Positions 26,945-33,965 of a DNA stretch of 46,253 bases are shown here, piece by piece. A program made the position numbers and the translations under genes. How positions within the stretch are numbered: position 1 is the first letter of the stretch; every line of letters starts with the position of its first letter. This stretch comes from an uncultured Eubacteriales bacterium (lineage in GTDB: Bacteria; Bacillota; Clostridia; Oscillospirales; Oscillospiraceae), in the NCBI GenBank assembly GCA_900319465.1, contig ONOL01000010.1, forward strand, positions 1 through 46,253, written 5' to 3'. The notes below the pieces were generated by a model. The model did no database searches. It worked only from the letters and a program-made list of their open reading frames with translations, and was not told the origin of the DNA.

Positions 26945-28090
26945 ATGAAAAAAAACATTGCCCTGCTGATGGCTCTGATCATGGTGCTTGCCCTGGCCGC
27001 CTGCGGTCAGAGCGCCGCCCCTGCTCAGACCGAGGCTGCGCCCGCGGAAGGCTCCGGTGAAGCGTCCCCGCTTGAGGAGCTGATCGCCGCCGCCAAGGCC
27101 GAAGGCGAAGTCGTCGTCTACGGTTCCTGCGAGGAAGAGTACCTCGCCGCCGCCTGCGAGAAGTTTGAGTCTCTCTACGGCATCAAGGTCAGCTATCAGC
27201 GCCTGTCCACCGGCGAAGTCCCCGCCAAGATCGAGGAAGAGAACGGCAAGCCCTCTGCCGACATCTGGTTCGGCGGCACCAACAACCCCTATGACGGTCT
27301 GGCCGCCAAGGGCTTCCTGGACAACAGCTACGTCCCCGAGAATGCTTCTCATCTGCTCAAGGACATCTACAAGGATCCCAACGGCTACTGGTACGGCATT
27401 TACACCGGCCTGCTCGGCTTCATGGTCAACACCGATGAGCTGGGCCGCCTGGGCCTTGAGGCTCCCCAGAGCTGGGACGATCTGCTCAAGCCCGAGTACA
27501 AGGATCTGATCTGGCTGTCCAACTACAAGACCGCCGGCACCCCGAAGCTCGTTGCCAACCTCATGATCCAGCTCAAGGGCCATGACGAAGGCATCAAGTA
27601 CCTCGTTGACCTCGACAAGAACGTTCAGGTTTACACCAAGTCCGGCTCCGGCCCGTCCAAGAACGTCGGCACCGGTGAGTGCGTCATCGGCATCGGCTTC
27701 CTGCATGACGGCATCACTCAGATCCTCGACAACGGCTATGAGAACGTCCAGCTTGTCGTTCCCGCTGACGGCACCGCCTGCGAGATCGGCCCCGTGGCCA
27801 TCTTCAAGGGCGCGGCCCACCTCAACGCCGCCCGTCTGTTCATGGAGTTCGCTCTGAGCCCCGACTGCGTTGAGCTGGCTGCCCAGCACGGCTCCTACCA
27901 GTTCCTGGTCATCGACAACGCGCAGCAGCCCGAGGCCGCCGCGAAGTTCGGCCTGGATCCCAGCCTCGTCTGGGGCGACTATGACTTTGCCAAAGCCGCC
28001 GCCGAGACCGAGCAGAACGTCAACGACGTGATGGAAGCGATCGCCGCCTCCGGTGCAGATACCGGCGCGGAGCGTTTCAAGACCGAGTAA
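26945..28090 (+). CDS. ABC transporter substrate-binding lipoprotein (AfuA/FutA/PhnS-like)
   Basis: This 381-residue extracytoplasmic solute-binding protein has a lipoprotein signal peptide with the lipobox LALAAC (Cys20), followed by a low-complexity Ala/Pro/Glu linker. The mature part (GEVVVYGSCEEEYLAAACEKFESLYGIKV, ADIWFGGTNNPYDGL, GFMVNTDELG, PQSWDDLLKPEYKD) matches the family that binds ferric iron, 2-aminoethylphosphonate or similar small ligands. The paired tyrosines of ferric-binding FbpA are not evident, so the ligand is open. It is first in the operon and its uniform preference for C-ending codons suggests high expression. A hairpin follows before the permease gene. Confidence 0.88.
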   Translation: MKKNIALLMALIMVLALAACGQSAAPAQTEAAPAEGSGEASPLEELIAAAKAEGEVVVYGSCEEEYLAAACEKFESLYGIKVSYQRLSTGEVPAKIEEENGKPSADIWFGGTNNPYDGLAAKGFLDNSYVPENASHLLKDIYKDPNGYWYGIYTGLLGFMVNTDELGRLGLEAPQSWDDLLKPEYKDLIWLSNYKTAGTPKLVANLMIQLKGHDEGIKYLVDLDKNVQVYTKSGSGPSKNVGTGECVIGIGFLHDGITQILDNGYENVQLVVPADGTACEIGPVAIFKGAAHLNAARLFMEFALSPDCVELAAQHGSYQFLVIDNAQQPEAAAKFGLDPSLVWGDYDFAKAAAETEQNVNDVMEAIAASGADTGAERFKTE

Positions 28091-28106
28091 TCATACTTGA
28101 TTCCGC

Positions 28107-28133
28107 AAGGATGGCGGGTTTCCCGCCATCCTT
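28107..28133 (+). terminator. Intra-operon hairpin between binding-protein and permease genes
   Basis: A perfect 12-bp stem pairs 28107-28118 with 28122-28133 around TTT, followed by TTGTTCT. Hairpins here usually act as partial terminators or 3' end stabilisers that leave the binding-protein mRNA in excess over permease and ATPase. Confidence 0.7.
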
Positions 28134-28178
28134 GTTCTATCTCGACGCAAATCTCTTGAACTGAAAGGAGCTGGTTCT

Positions 28179-29888
28179 ATGGCAAGAGGCCAGGGCGCGG
28201 CGCTGGACCGGAAAAAGCTGATGGCTGACCCCATCATGGTCACCACCATCGTCGTGCTGATCACCTTCTTGACCCTGTTTATCTTATATCCTCTCGCGAT
28301 CCTGCTGGTTGACAGCTTTGTGGGCGACGGCAGCTTCGGCCTGAGCATCTTCAAGCGCATTTTCGCAATGCCCTCCTTTACGCGCGCCATCACCAACACG
28401 CTGAAGGTCGGCTTCGTTGTGGGTATTCTCTCGACCATGGTCGGCCTGCTGTTCGCGTACGTGGAAGTATACGTCCGCATGAACAAATTCGTCGGCGGCC
28501 TGTTCAAGGTCGTGTCCATGCTGCCCGTCGTTTCGCCGCCCTTCGTGCTGAGCCTTTCGATGATCATGCTCTTCGGCAAGGCCGGCCTGATCACGCGCTT
28601 TTTGCTCGGTATTTATGACAACAGCGTGTACGGCTACTGGGGCATCGTCATCGTACAGACGCTGACCTTCTTCCCGGTCTGCTACATGATGCTCAAGGGC
28701 CTGCTGAAGAACATCGACCCCTCGCTGGAGGAGGCTGCGCGCGACATGGGCGCCGGGCGCTGGAAGGTTTTCATGGACGTGACGCTGCCGCTGATGCTTC
28801 CCGGCCTCGGCAACGCCTTCCTCGTCACCTTCATCGAATCCATTGCCGACTTCGCAAACCCCATGCTGATCGGCGGCTCTTACGATACCCTGGCGACCAC
28901 GATCTACCTGCAGATCACCGGCGCCTACGACAAGGCCGGCGCTGCCGCGATGGCCGTGGTGCTGCTTTGCATCACGCTGCTGATGTTCGGTGTGCAGAAA
29001 TACTATCTGGAGGCCAAGACCGCCGCGACCCTCACGGGCAAGGCCTCCCGCGCCCGTATGCTGATCGAGGACAAGAGCGTCAAGATCCCGCTGACTGTCT
29101 TCTGCTCGGCGGCGGCGCTGTTCGTCATCATCATGTACATCTGCGTCCCCATCGGCGCGCTTTTCCCCACCTGGGGCTACAAGTTCTTCCCGCTGACGGG
29201 CAAGTGGTTCCAGCAGGTTTTCACCCGTTATCACGGCTTTAAAGCCTTTAAGGACTCCTTCCTGCTCTCCCTGATCGCATCGCCCATCACGGCGCTTCTG
29301 AGCATGATCATCTCCTACCTTGTGGTCAAGCGCAAATTCAAAGCCAAGGGCTTTATCGAAGCCGTCTCCATGCTCGCGATGGCCGTTCCGGGCACCGTTC
29401 TCGGCGTCGGCTATATCCGCGGCTATTCAGGCGGCCTGTTCCACACCGGCTTCCTGCAGGGCATCTACGGCACGGGCCTGATCCTGATCATCGTCTTTGT
29501 CGTGCGCTCCCTGCCCACCGGTACGCGAAGCGGCATCTCCGCCCTGCGCCAGATCGACAAGTCCATCGAGGAATCGGCCTACGATATGGGCGCGGACAGC
29601 TTCAAGGTCTTTATGACCGTTACGCTGCCGCTGATCAAGGACTCCTTCCTCTCCGGCCTGGTGACTGCCTTCGTCCGCAGTATCACCGCCATTTCCGCTA
29701 TCATTCTTCTGGTCACGCCGTCGTTCCTGCTCATTACGGTGCAGATCAATGAGTTTGCGGAGAAGGGCGCTTACAGCCTTGCCTGTGCGTTCGCCACGAT
29801 TCTGATCATCATCACTTACGGCGCCGTTCTGCTGATGAATCTCTTCATCAAGCATTTCGGAACCAGCAGAAACATCAAGGAGGACTAA
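28179..29888 (+). CDS. ABC transporter permease, fused two-domain (FbpB/ThiP type)
   Basis: This 569-residue membrane protein carries two copies of the binding-protein-dependent transport permease domain, so one chain forms the whole channel. Each half has its ABC-contact EAA loop: SLEEAARDMGAGRWKVFMDVTLPLM (about residue 185) and SIEESAYDMGADSFKVFMTVTLPLI (about 465). About twelve transmembrane helices are expected. This fused layout is typical of ferric, thiamine and phosphonate importers. AAAGGAG lies upstream of the ATG at 28179. The ATPase gene follows after three bases. Confidence 0.92.
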   Translation: MARGQGAALDRKKLMADPIMVTTIVVLITFLTLFILYPLAILLVDSFVGDGSFGLSIFKRIFAMPSFTRAITNTLKVGFVVGILSTMVGLLFAYVEVYVRMNKFVGGLFKVVSMLPVVSPPFVLSLSMIMLFGKAGLITRFLLGIYDNSVYGYWGIVIVQTLTFFPVCYMMLKGLLKNIDPSLEEAARDMGAGRWKVFMDVTLPLMLPGLGNAFLVTFIESIADFANPMLIGGSYDTLATTIYLQITGAYDKAGAAAMAVVLLCITLLMFGVQKYYLEAKTAATLTGKASRARMLIEDKSVKIPLTVFCSAAALFVIIMYICVPIGALFPTWGYKFFPLTGKWFQQVFTRYHGFKAFKDSFLLSLIASPITALLSMIISYLVVKRKFKAKGFIEAVSMLAMAVPGTVLGVGYIRGYSGGLFHTGFLQGIYGTGLILIIVFVVRSLPTGTRSGISALRQIDKSIEESAYDMGADSFKVFMTVTLPLIKDSFLSGLVTAFVRSITAISAIILLVTPSFLLITVQINEFAEKGAYSLACAFATILIIITYGAVLLMNLFIKHFGTSRNIKED

Positions 29889-29891
29889 GCC

Positions 29892-30968
29892 ATGGATAAA
29901 GTGAAAAAAGGCGTTCGCCTGGATCATATTTCCAAAATCTATCAGGACCCCAAGACCGGCAAGGAATTCTATGCCGTCAAGGATACCTCGCTGACCATCG
30001 AGCCCGGCTCCTTCGTGACGCTGCTGGGACCCTCCGGCTGCGGCAAAACCACGACGCTGCGCATGATTGCGGGCTTTGAAAGCCCCGATGAAGGCGAGAT
30101 CTATCTGGGGGAGGAGCCTATCAACGAGCTGACCCCCAACAAGCGCGATACCGCGATGGTGTTCCAGAGCTACGCTCTGCTGCCGCACTACAACGTATTT
30201 GATAACGTCGCCTACGGCCTCAAGCTGCGCAAGGTGCCCAAGGACGAGATCAAGGAGCGCGTCATGAAGATCCTCGACCTCGTCGAGCTGACCGGGATGG
30301 AAGGCCGCATGACCAACCAGCTCTCCGGCGGCCAACAGCAGCGCGTCGCCCTGGCCCGCGCTCTGGTTATCGAGCCCTCCGTACTGCTTTTCGACGAGCC
30401 GCTCTCCAACCTGGACGCGAAGCTGCGCGTCTCGATGCGCACCGAGATCCGCCGCATCCAGCAGCGCGTCGGCATCACCGCCATCTACGTCACCCATGAC
30501 CAGTCCGAGGCCATGGCGCTCTCCGACAATATCATCATCATGAACAAGGGTGTCGTGGCGCAGATGGGCAGCCCTCAGGAGATCTACTATCACCCGAAGA
30601 ACGAGTTCGTGGCCGACTTTATCGGCGAGGCCAACTTCCTTCGCGGCACCATGACTGACAGCGACGGGAAGTATGTCACGCTCAAGGTGGAGGGCAACGA
30701 CCTGCGCGTGCCCGGCCGCGAGGATATGAAGAAAGGGGAGGAGTACACCGTCGTTCTCCGTCCCGAGGCGGCCGCGCTGGCCGACGAGGGCGGACTGCCC
30801 TGCGAGGTCGTGCTGTCCTGCTTCATGGGCTCTTATCAGAACTATCATGTGATGGTTGGCGGCACGCTTGTCAAGCTCGAGGAGCACAACCCGAAAAACA
30901 AGCACATTTACCAGGTGGGCGATACATGCTCGCTCGTCTTCGAGGCCGATTCGGTCCACGTGCTGTGA
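29892..30968 (+). CDS. ABC transporter ATP-binding protein (PotA/FbpC type)
   Basis: This 358-residue ATPase energises the importer encoded upstream. It has Walker A GPSGCGKTT, Q-loop FQSYALLPHYNVFDNVAYG, signature LSGGQQQRVALARAL, Walker B LLFDEPLSNLDAKLR and switch His in YVTHDQSEAMALSD. A C-terminal TOBE-like domain (about 240-358), often a regulatory or ligand-sensing element, follows. It starts three bases after the permease stop with GGAGGA in the permease tail, and the operon ends at the terminator at 30989. Confidence 0.94.
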   Translation: MDKVKKGVRLDHISKIYQDPKTGKEFYAVKDTSLTIEPGSFVTLLGPSGCGKTTTLRMIAGFESPDEGEIYLGEEPINELTPNKRDTAMVFQSYALLPHYNVFDNVAYGLKLRKVPKDEIKERVMKILDLVELTGMEGRMTNQLSGGQQQRVALARALVIEPSVLLFDEPLSNLDAKLRVSMRTEIRRIQQRVGITAIYVTHDQSEAMALSDNIIIMNKGVVAQMGSPQEIYYHPKNEFVADFIGEANFLRGTMTDSDGKYVTLKVEGNDLRVPGREDMKKGEEYTVVLRPEAAALADEGGLPCEVVLSCFMGSYQNYHVMVGGTLVKLEEHNPKNKHIYQVGDTCSLVFEADSVHVL

Positions 30969-30988
30969 TCAAGATTCCAACATAAAAA

Positions 30989-31017
30989 CAAGGGAGCGAT
31001 CCGCTCCCTTGTTTTTT
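30989..31017 (+). terminator. Rho-independent terminator of the ABC importer operon
   Basis: A 10-bp stem pairs 30989-30998 with 31002-31011 around ATC, followed by six T (31012-31017). The stem is GC-rich and perfect. An A-run upstream could also serve the convergent amidohydrolase gene. Confidence 0.92.
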
Positions 31018-31040
31018 GTCTGATCCCGAATGATATTCTT

Positions 31041-32996
31041 TCACCGGAACGTGAGTGCCTTCAGCCGCCAGTCCACCGTCTCTTTGCCGTTTTTCTTCTC
31101 GCCGCTCTGAACGAGCTGACCCGTCTTTTCATCATACCAGAAGAGGCCGGTCCACGCCCAGGAGAACATCGTCAGCACGAGGCTCACCTTCTCACAGGAG
31201 AAGCGCGTCCCGTTGATCGTGATCTCCTCCTTGCCGAGCCTTTTCGCGGCAAACTCGCCGAGGGACATCGCGCCGCGGTTATCGCCGGTACCGATGGAGT
31301 AAAAGACGATCTCATCAAGACTGGAGCCGATAAAGGCGGGGAAACACATATCCATCATCTGATACCAGAGCCCCTCGCCGATCTGGAAGCTCTTGTCCTG
31401 CGCCTTTCCCTTGAAGCTGCCGCTCATGTTGATGCTGCCGTTTTCGCGGAAAGCGCGGATATCGGTATCGTCGCTGGGGCGCAGATAATGCCATTTGACC
31501 GAGGAGAGGTTCTTTTCGAGACAGAATTCTTCCTCTGACCATTTCTCTTCGCCGTGATAGGTGATCTGCGTGACGAGCTTCTCCCCGGCGTAGCGTTCGA
31601 AGCGCAGCTCACGGCGCTGCGTTCCGTCGGCGTTCACGTATTCCGCCGCGGCCAGATCCTCGGGGTAATCATAGTCGGGGATGTCGTAAGACTGGATCGG
31701 CTTTTGGGAAAAGACAATCTTACCCTTCAGGAACACCCGCTCGATGAACTGCATGTTGGCGATGTTTTCCGCGGGGTCCTTGTCCAGCAGGATCAGATCC
31801 GCTTCCATGCCTTCCCGGACCTGTCCCTTCCTGTCGGCAATACCGAGGTGCTCCGCGCCGTTCTTGGTCGCGAGCACGATCGCCTGCATCGGCGTAAGCC
31901 CGGCCTCCACGTAATACGCGAGCTCCTTGTGCTCGACGTCGCCGCCCATGGTCTCGAACATATTGTCCGTGCCCATGGCGATCGGGATGCCCGCGTCATA
32001 GAGCACCTTGAGGTTGTGTATGCTGTGCCCCATGCGGGTGGGCTCCTTCTCATAGGTCATGGCGTTGACGGTAGGAACAAAACGCGCGCCCGATTCCTTC
32101 CAGAGCCTGATAATATCGTCGCCCGGCTCAATGTCCCTGTCGACGATCCCGTGCTCGATTCCGTAGATGCCGGCCTCAAGCAGCTCTTTGACGTCGTCGT
32201 AGTAAAAAACGTGCGCCGTCGCGTCCAGACCGTTTTCTTTGCCCTCGCGGATGATCTGCCGCATCAGCGCGGGATCGATTTTCTGAATCGTCAGCAGATT
32301 GTCGAAATACCAGAAATCTCCGCCCTGATAGGTGAATTTCAGAAAATCCACGCCCGCTTCTTTCAACTCCCTGATCCCCGCGGTGACCTGCTCCGGCGTG
32401 GTGACCTCGAGCGCCATCTCGGCTCTCGCCCAGGGGTTGTCACCGCCGAGCGTATTGGCGGGATGACCGTCGGGCGCCGTGAAGTTCGGCCCGACCAGCA
32501 GCAGCTCGGGGCCCGTGATTTCACCGGAGGCGAGCTTTTGGCGAAGCTTGTAGATGAAATGCTTCGGCGCGTCAAGATCCTTGATCGTTGTGATCCCGTA
32601 GGGCAGGATCTTGTCGCGGAAGATCTGCGGAAGCGTCTCGTTGAGAAAACGGTCGCTCTCCTCTTCGCTGCGGTTGTTCAGGCCGCCCTGGATATGGATA
32701 TGGCTGTCGATCAGGCCGGGCATCAACGTTTTACCCTCGCCCTCGATGATCTGCACGTTTTTCCTGCCGATCGGTTGATCTGAAATCTTGGCAATCATGC
32801 CGTCCCGGATCAGAACATTCTGATGATAGGCCTCGCTCCCGTCGCCCACGATCACATGGACGTCCCGGATCAGGTATTCGCCTTTCTTCACCGCCTTGGG
32901 GCGGGTCAGATACTTGAAGAGCATAAACAACACGACTGCGGCGCCGATCACCATCTGGATCCATGCGATCAGCGGGATACCGAATACTCTTGGCAT
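31041..32996 (-). CDS. Membrane-anchored amidohydrolase with unknown C-terminal domain
   Basis: This 651-residue protein has an N-terminal transmembrane helix (IPLIAWIQMVIGAAVVLFMLF, about 7-27) followed by a basic KYLTRPKAVKK stretch. That favours a cytoplasmic catalytic domain by the positive-inside rule. Residues about 40-430 form an imidazolonepropionase/prolidase-like amidohydrolase with metal ligands in LIDSHIHIQGG (HxH), LKFTY (Lys), ATAHVFYY (His), IEHGIVDRD (His) and GTDNMFETMGG (Asp). The last 200 residues are a separate region rich in aromatic and charged residues that I do not recognise. The substrate is unknown. It lies 16 bases downstream of an AbrB-like gene and is probably co-transcribed with it. 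Confidence 0.85.
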   Translation of the reverse strand: MPRVFGIPLIAWIQMVIGAAVVLFMLFKYLTRPKAVKKGEYLIRDVHVIVGDGSEAYHQNVLIRDGMIAKISDQPIGRKNVQIIEGEGKTLMPGLIDSHIHIQGGLNNRSEEESDRFLNETLPQIFRDKILPYGITTIKDLDAPKHFIYKLRQKLASGEITGPELLLVGPNFTAPDGHPANTLGGDNPWARAEMALEVTTPEQVTAGIRELKEAGVDFLKFTYQGGDFWYFDNLLTIQKIDPALMRQIIREGKENGLDATAHVFYYDDVKELLEAGIYGIEHGIVDRDIEPGDDIIRLWKESGARFVPTVNAMTYEKEPTRMGHSIHNLKVLYDAGIPIAMGTDNMFETMGGDVEHKELAYYVEAGLTPMQAIVLATKNGAEHLGIADRKGQVREGMEADLILLDKDPAENIANMQFIERVFLKGKIVFSQKPIQSYDIPDYDYPEDLAAAEYVNADGTQRRELRFERYAGEKLVTQITYHGEEKWSEEEFCLEKNLSSVKWHYLRPSDDTDIRAFRENGSINMSGSFKGKAQDKSFQIGEGLWYQMMDMCFPAFIGSSLDEIVFYSIGTGDNRGAMSLGEFAAKRLGKEEITINGTRFSCEKVSLVLTMFSWAWTGLFWYDEKTGQLVQSGEKKNGKETVDWRLKALTFR

Positions 32997-33012
32997 ACTT
33001 GATTCCTCCTTG

Positions 33013-33213
33013 TTATTTTCCGAATATCCGACCGAAAAAATCAGAAAACTGATTCTTCGGCGGGATCGCCATGCCTTGCTCCCGGTTTCCCAGGATGATC
33101 AGGGTGTCGCCCGGCTGGATATCGAAAACTTCTCTTGCTTCCTTGGGCAGGACGATCTGCCCCTTTGAGCCGACGGTTACGGTCCAGGCGTACCTTCCTT
33201 CCGGTCGTTCCAT
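33013..33213 (-). CDS. AbrB/MazE/SpoVT-family DNA-binding protein
   Basis: This 66-residue swapped-hairpin DNA-binding protein has a core reading AWTVTVGSKGQIVLPKEAREVFDIQPGDTLIILG, listed here as overlapping short motifs (VGSKGQIVLPKEAR; FDIQPGDTLIIL). A short tail ends in FFGRIFGK. AAAGGGGG lies about 7 bases ahead of the ATG at 33213. It is followed by the amidohydrolase gene on the same strand, so it may be that gene's autoregulator. No toxin gene is adjacent, so an antitoxin role is unlikely. A consensus promoter precedes it. Confidence 0.9.
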   Translation of the reverse strand: MERPEGRYAWTVTVGSKGQIVLPKEAREVFDIQPGDTLIILGNREQGMAIPPKNQFSDFFGRIFGK

Positions 33214-33261
33214 CGGAGTCCCCCTTTCTGAAAAGCCATACATAACATACTTTCCATGCCG

Positions 33262-33290
33262 AATGTATCATGTTGTGCGCTTCCTGTCAA
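33262..33290 (-). promoter_or_regulatory. Promoter of the AbrB-like/amidohydrolase unit
   Basis: On the minus strand TTGACA (33285-33290) and TACATT (33262-33267) are 17 bases apart, about 49 bases ahead of the start at 33213. Confidence 0.8.
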
Positions 33291-33351
33291 CCATATTGTT
33301 TCTATCTTGTGCGAAGTGCCGGGATCGGAACCGGAGGAGCAGGGGCGTATC

Positions 33352-33380
33352 TTGAGATAAGGAACGCCTTGTGCTATACT
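33352..33380 (+). promoter_or_regulatory. Promoter of the DUF1905 gene
   Basis: TTGAGA (33352-33357) and TATACT (33375-33380) are 17 bases apart, 40 bases ahead of the start at 33420. Confidence 0.75.
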
Positions 33381-33419
33381 GAATGAGCAAATGGAGGAAC
33401 TGTGCAGGAGGTGCGGCGG

Positions 33420-33698
33420 ATGAGATACGAGTACGATACGGTGCTGCATGAGCTGCCGGACACCGGCGGCGCTTATGTGGTCTTTCCATGGGATCTGCGG
33501 AAAGAACTGGGCAAAGGCCGCGTGAAGGTCCACGCCGAGTTTGACGGCGTTCCCTACGACGGCAGTATCGTCAATATGGGACTGAAAAACCCGGACTGCT
33601 CGGTTTGCTATATGATCGGCGTGCGGAAGAGCATACGCGCTCTCCTCCGGAAAGGCGAGGGCGATACGATCCATGTGCTCATTACCGGCCGGACGTGA
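33420..33698 (+). CDS. DUF1905 domain-containing protein
   Basis: This 92-residue protein consists almost entirely of a DUF1905 beta-barrel: a short strand YEYDTVLHELPDTGGAYVVFPWD, then GKGRVKVHAEFDGVPYDGSIVNMG, YMIGVRKSIRALLRKGEGDTIHVLI. The family has no established biochemical function. AGGAGG (33407-33412) lies 7 bases upstream of the ATG at 33420; a GTG at 33402 overlaps that site and is unlikely. It is transcribed alone between its promoter and the hairpin at 33772. Confidence 0.88.
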   Translation: MRYEYDTVLHELPDTGGAYVVFPWDLRKELGKGRVKVHAEFDGVPYDGSIVNMGLKNPDCSVCYMIGVRKSIRALLRKGEGDTIHVLITGRT

Positions 33699-33771
33699 GC
33701 TTGCCGTTGTTTTGAAAGAAGCATTATTTACAGCCTGTCAACCATTTGCCCAATAAGTATGGTAGAATAAA

Positions 33772-33812
33772 ACAAAGCCGAAAACCTTGAGAAAGAAGGC
33801 TTTCGGCTTTGT
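33772..33812. terminator. Bidirectional terminator between DUF1905 gene and tRNA-Arg
   Basis: A perfect 12-bp stem pairs 33772-33783 with 33801-33812; an inner cctt/aagg pairing extends it. T-rich sequence follows on the plus strand (ttta), and the minus strand has TTTTATT beyond the stem, so it ends the tRNA transcript and probably the DUF1905 mRNA. Confidence 0.85.
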
Positions 33813-33815
33813 TTA

Positions 33816-33892
33816 TGGCACCCACGGGAGGATTCGAACCTCTGGCCTGCCGCTTAGGAGGCGGCCGCTCTATCCTGCTGAGCTACGTGGGC
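33816..33892 (-). tRNA. tRNA-Arg (anticodon CCT)
   Basis: This 77-base minus-strand tRNA includes an encoded CCA. The acceptor stem is GCCCACG/CGTGGGT, the D arm GCTC/GAGC and the anticodon stem GCCGC/GCGGC around loop CTCCTAA, giving anticodon CCT (reads AGG). The T arm has loop TTCGAAT, with an A:C mismatch at the outer pair. A consensus promoter lies upstream and a terminator immediately downstream. Confidence 0.96.
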
Positions 33893-33911
33893 ATGCTTTA
33901 AAAGCTTCGTT

Positions 33912-33940
33912 ATTTTACCTCAGAATTCAAACCCTGTCAA
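33912..33940 (-). promoter_or_regulatory. Promoter of tRNA-Arg(CCT)
   Basis: On the minus strand TTGACA (33935-33940) and TAAAAT (33912-33917) are 17 bases apart, 20 bases from the mature tRNA 5' end. It is divergent from the ABC gene at 33966. Confidence 0.85.
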
Positions 33941-33965
33941 CCAATTCTCTGCGGAAGGATCCCAT

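Noticed and set aside
33013-33213. Antitoxin of a toxin-antitoxin pair
   Set aside because: The AbrB/MazE fold is present, but the neighbours are an amidohydrolase and a DUF1905 protein, neither a known toxin.
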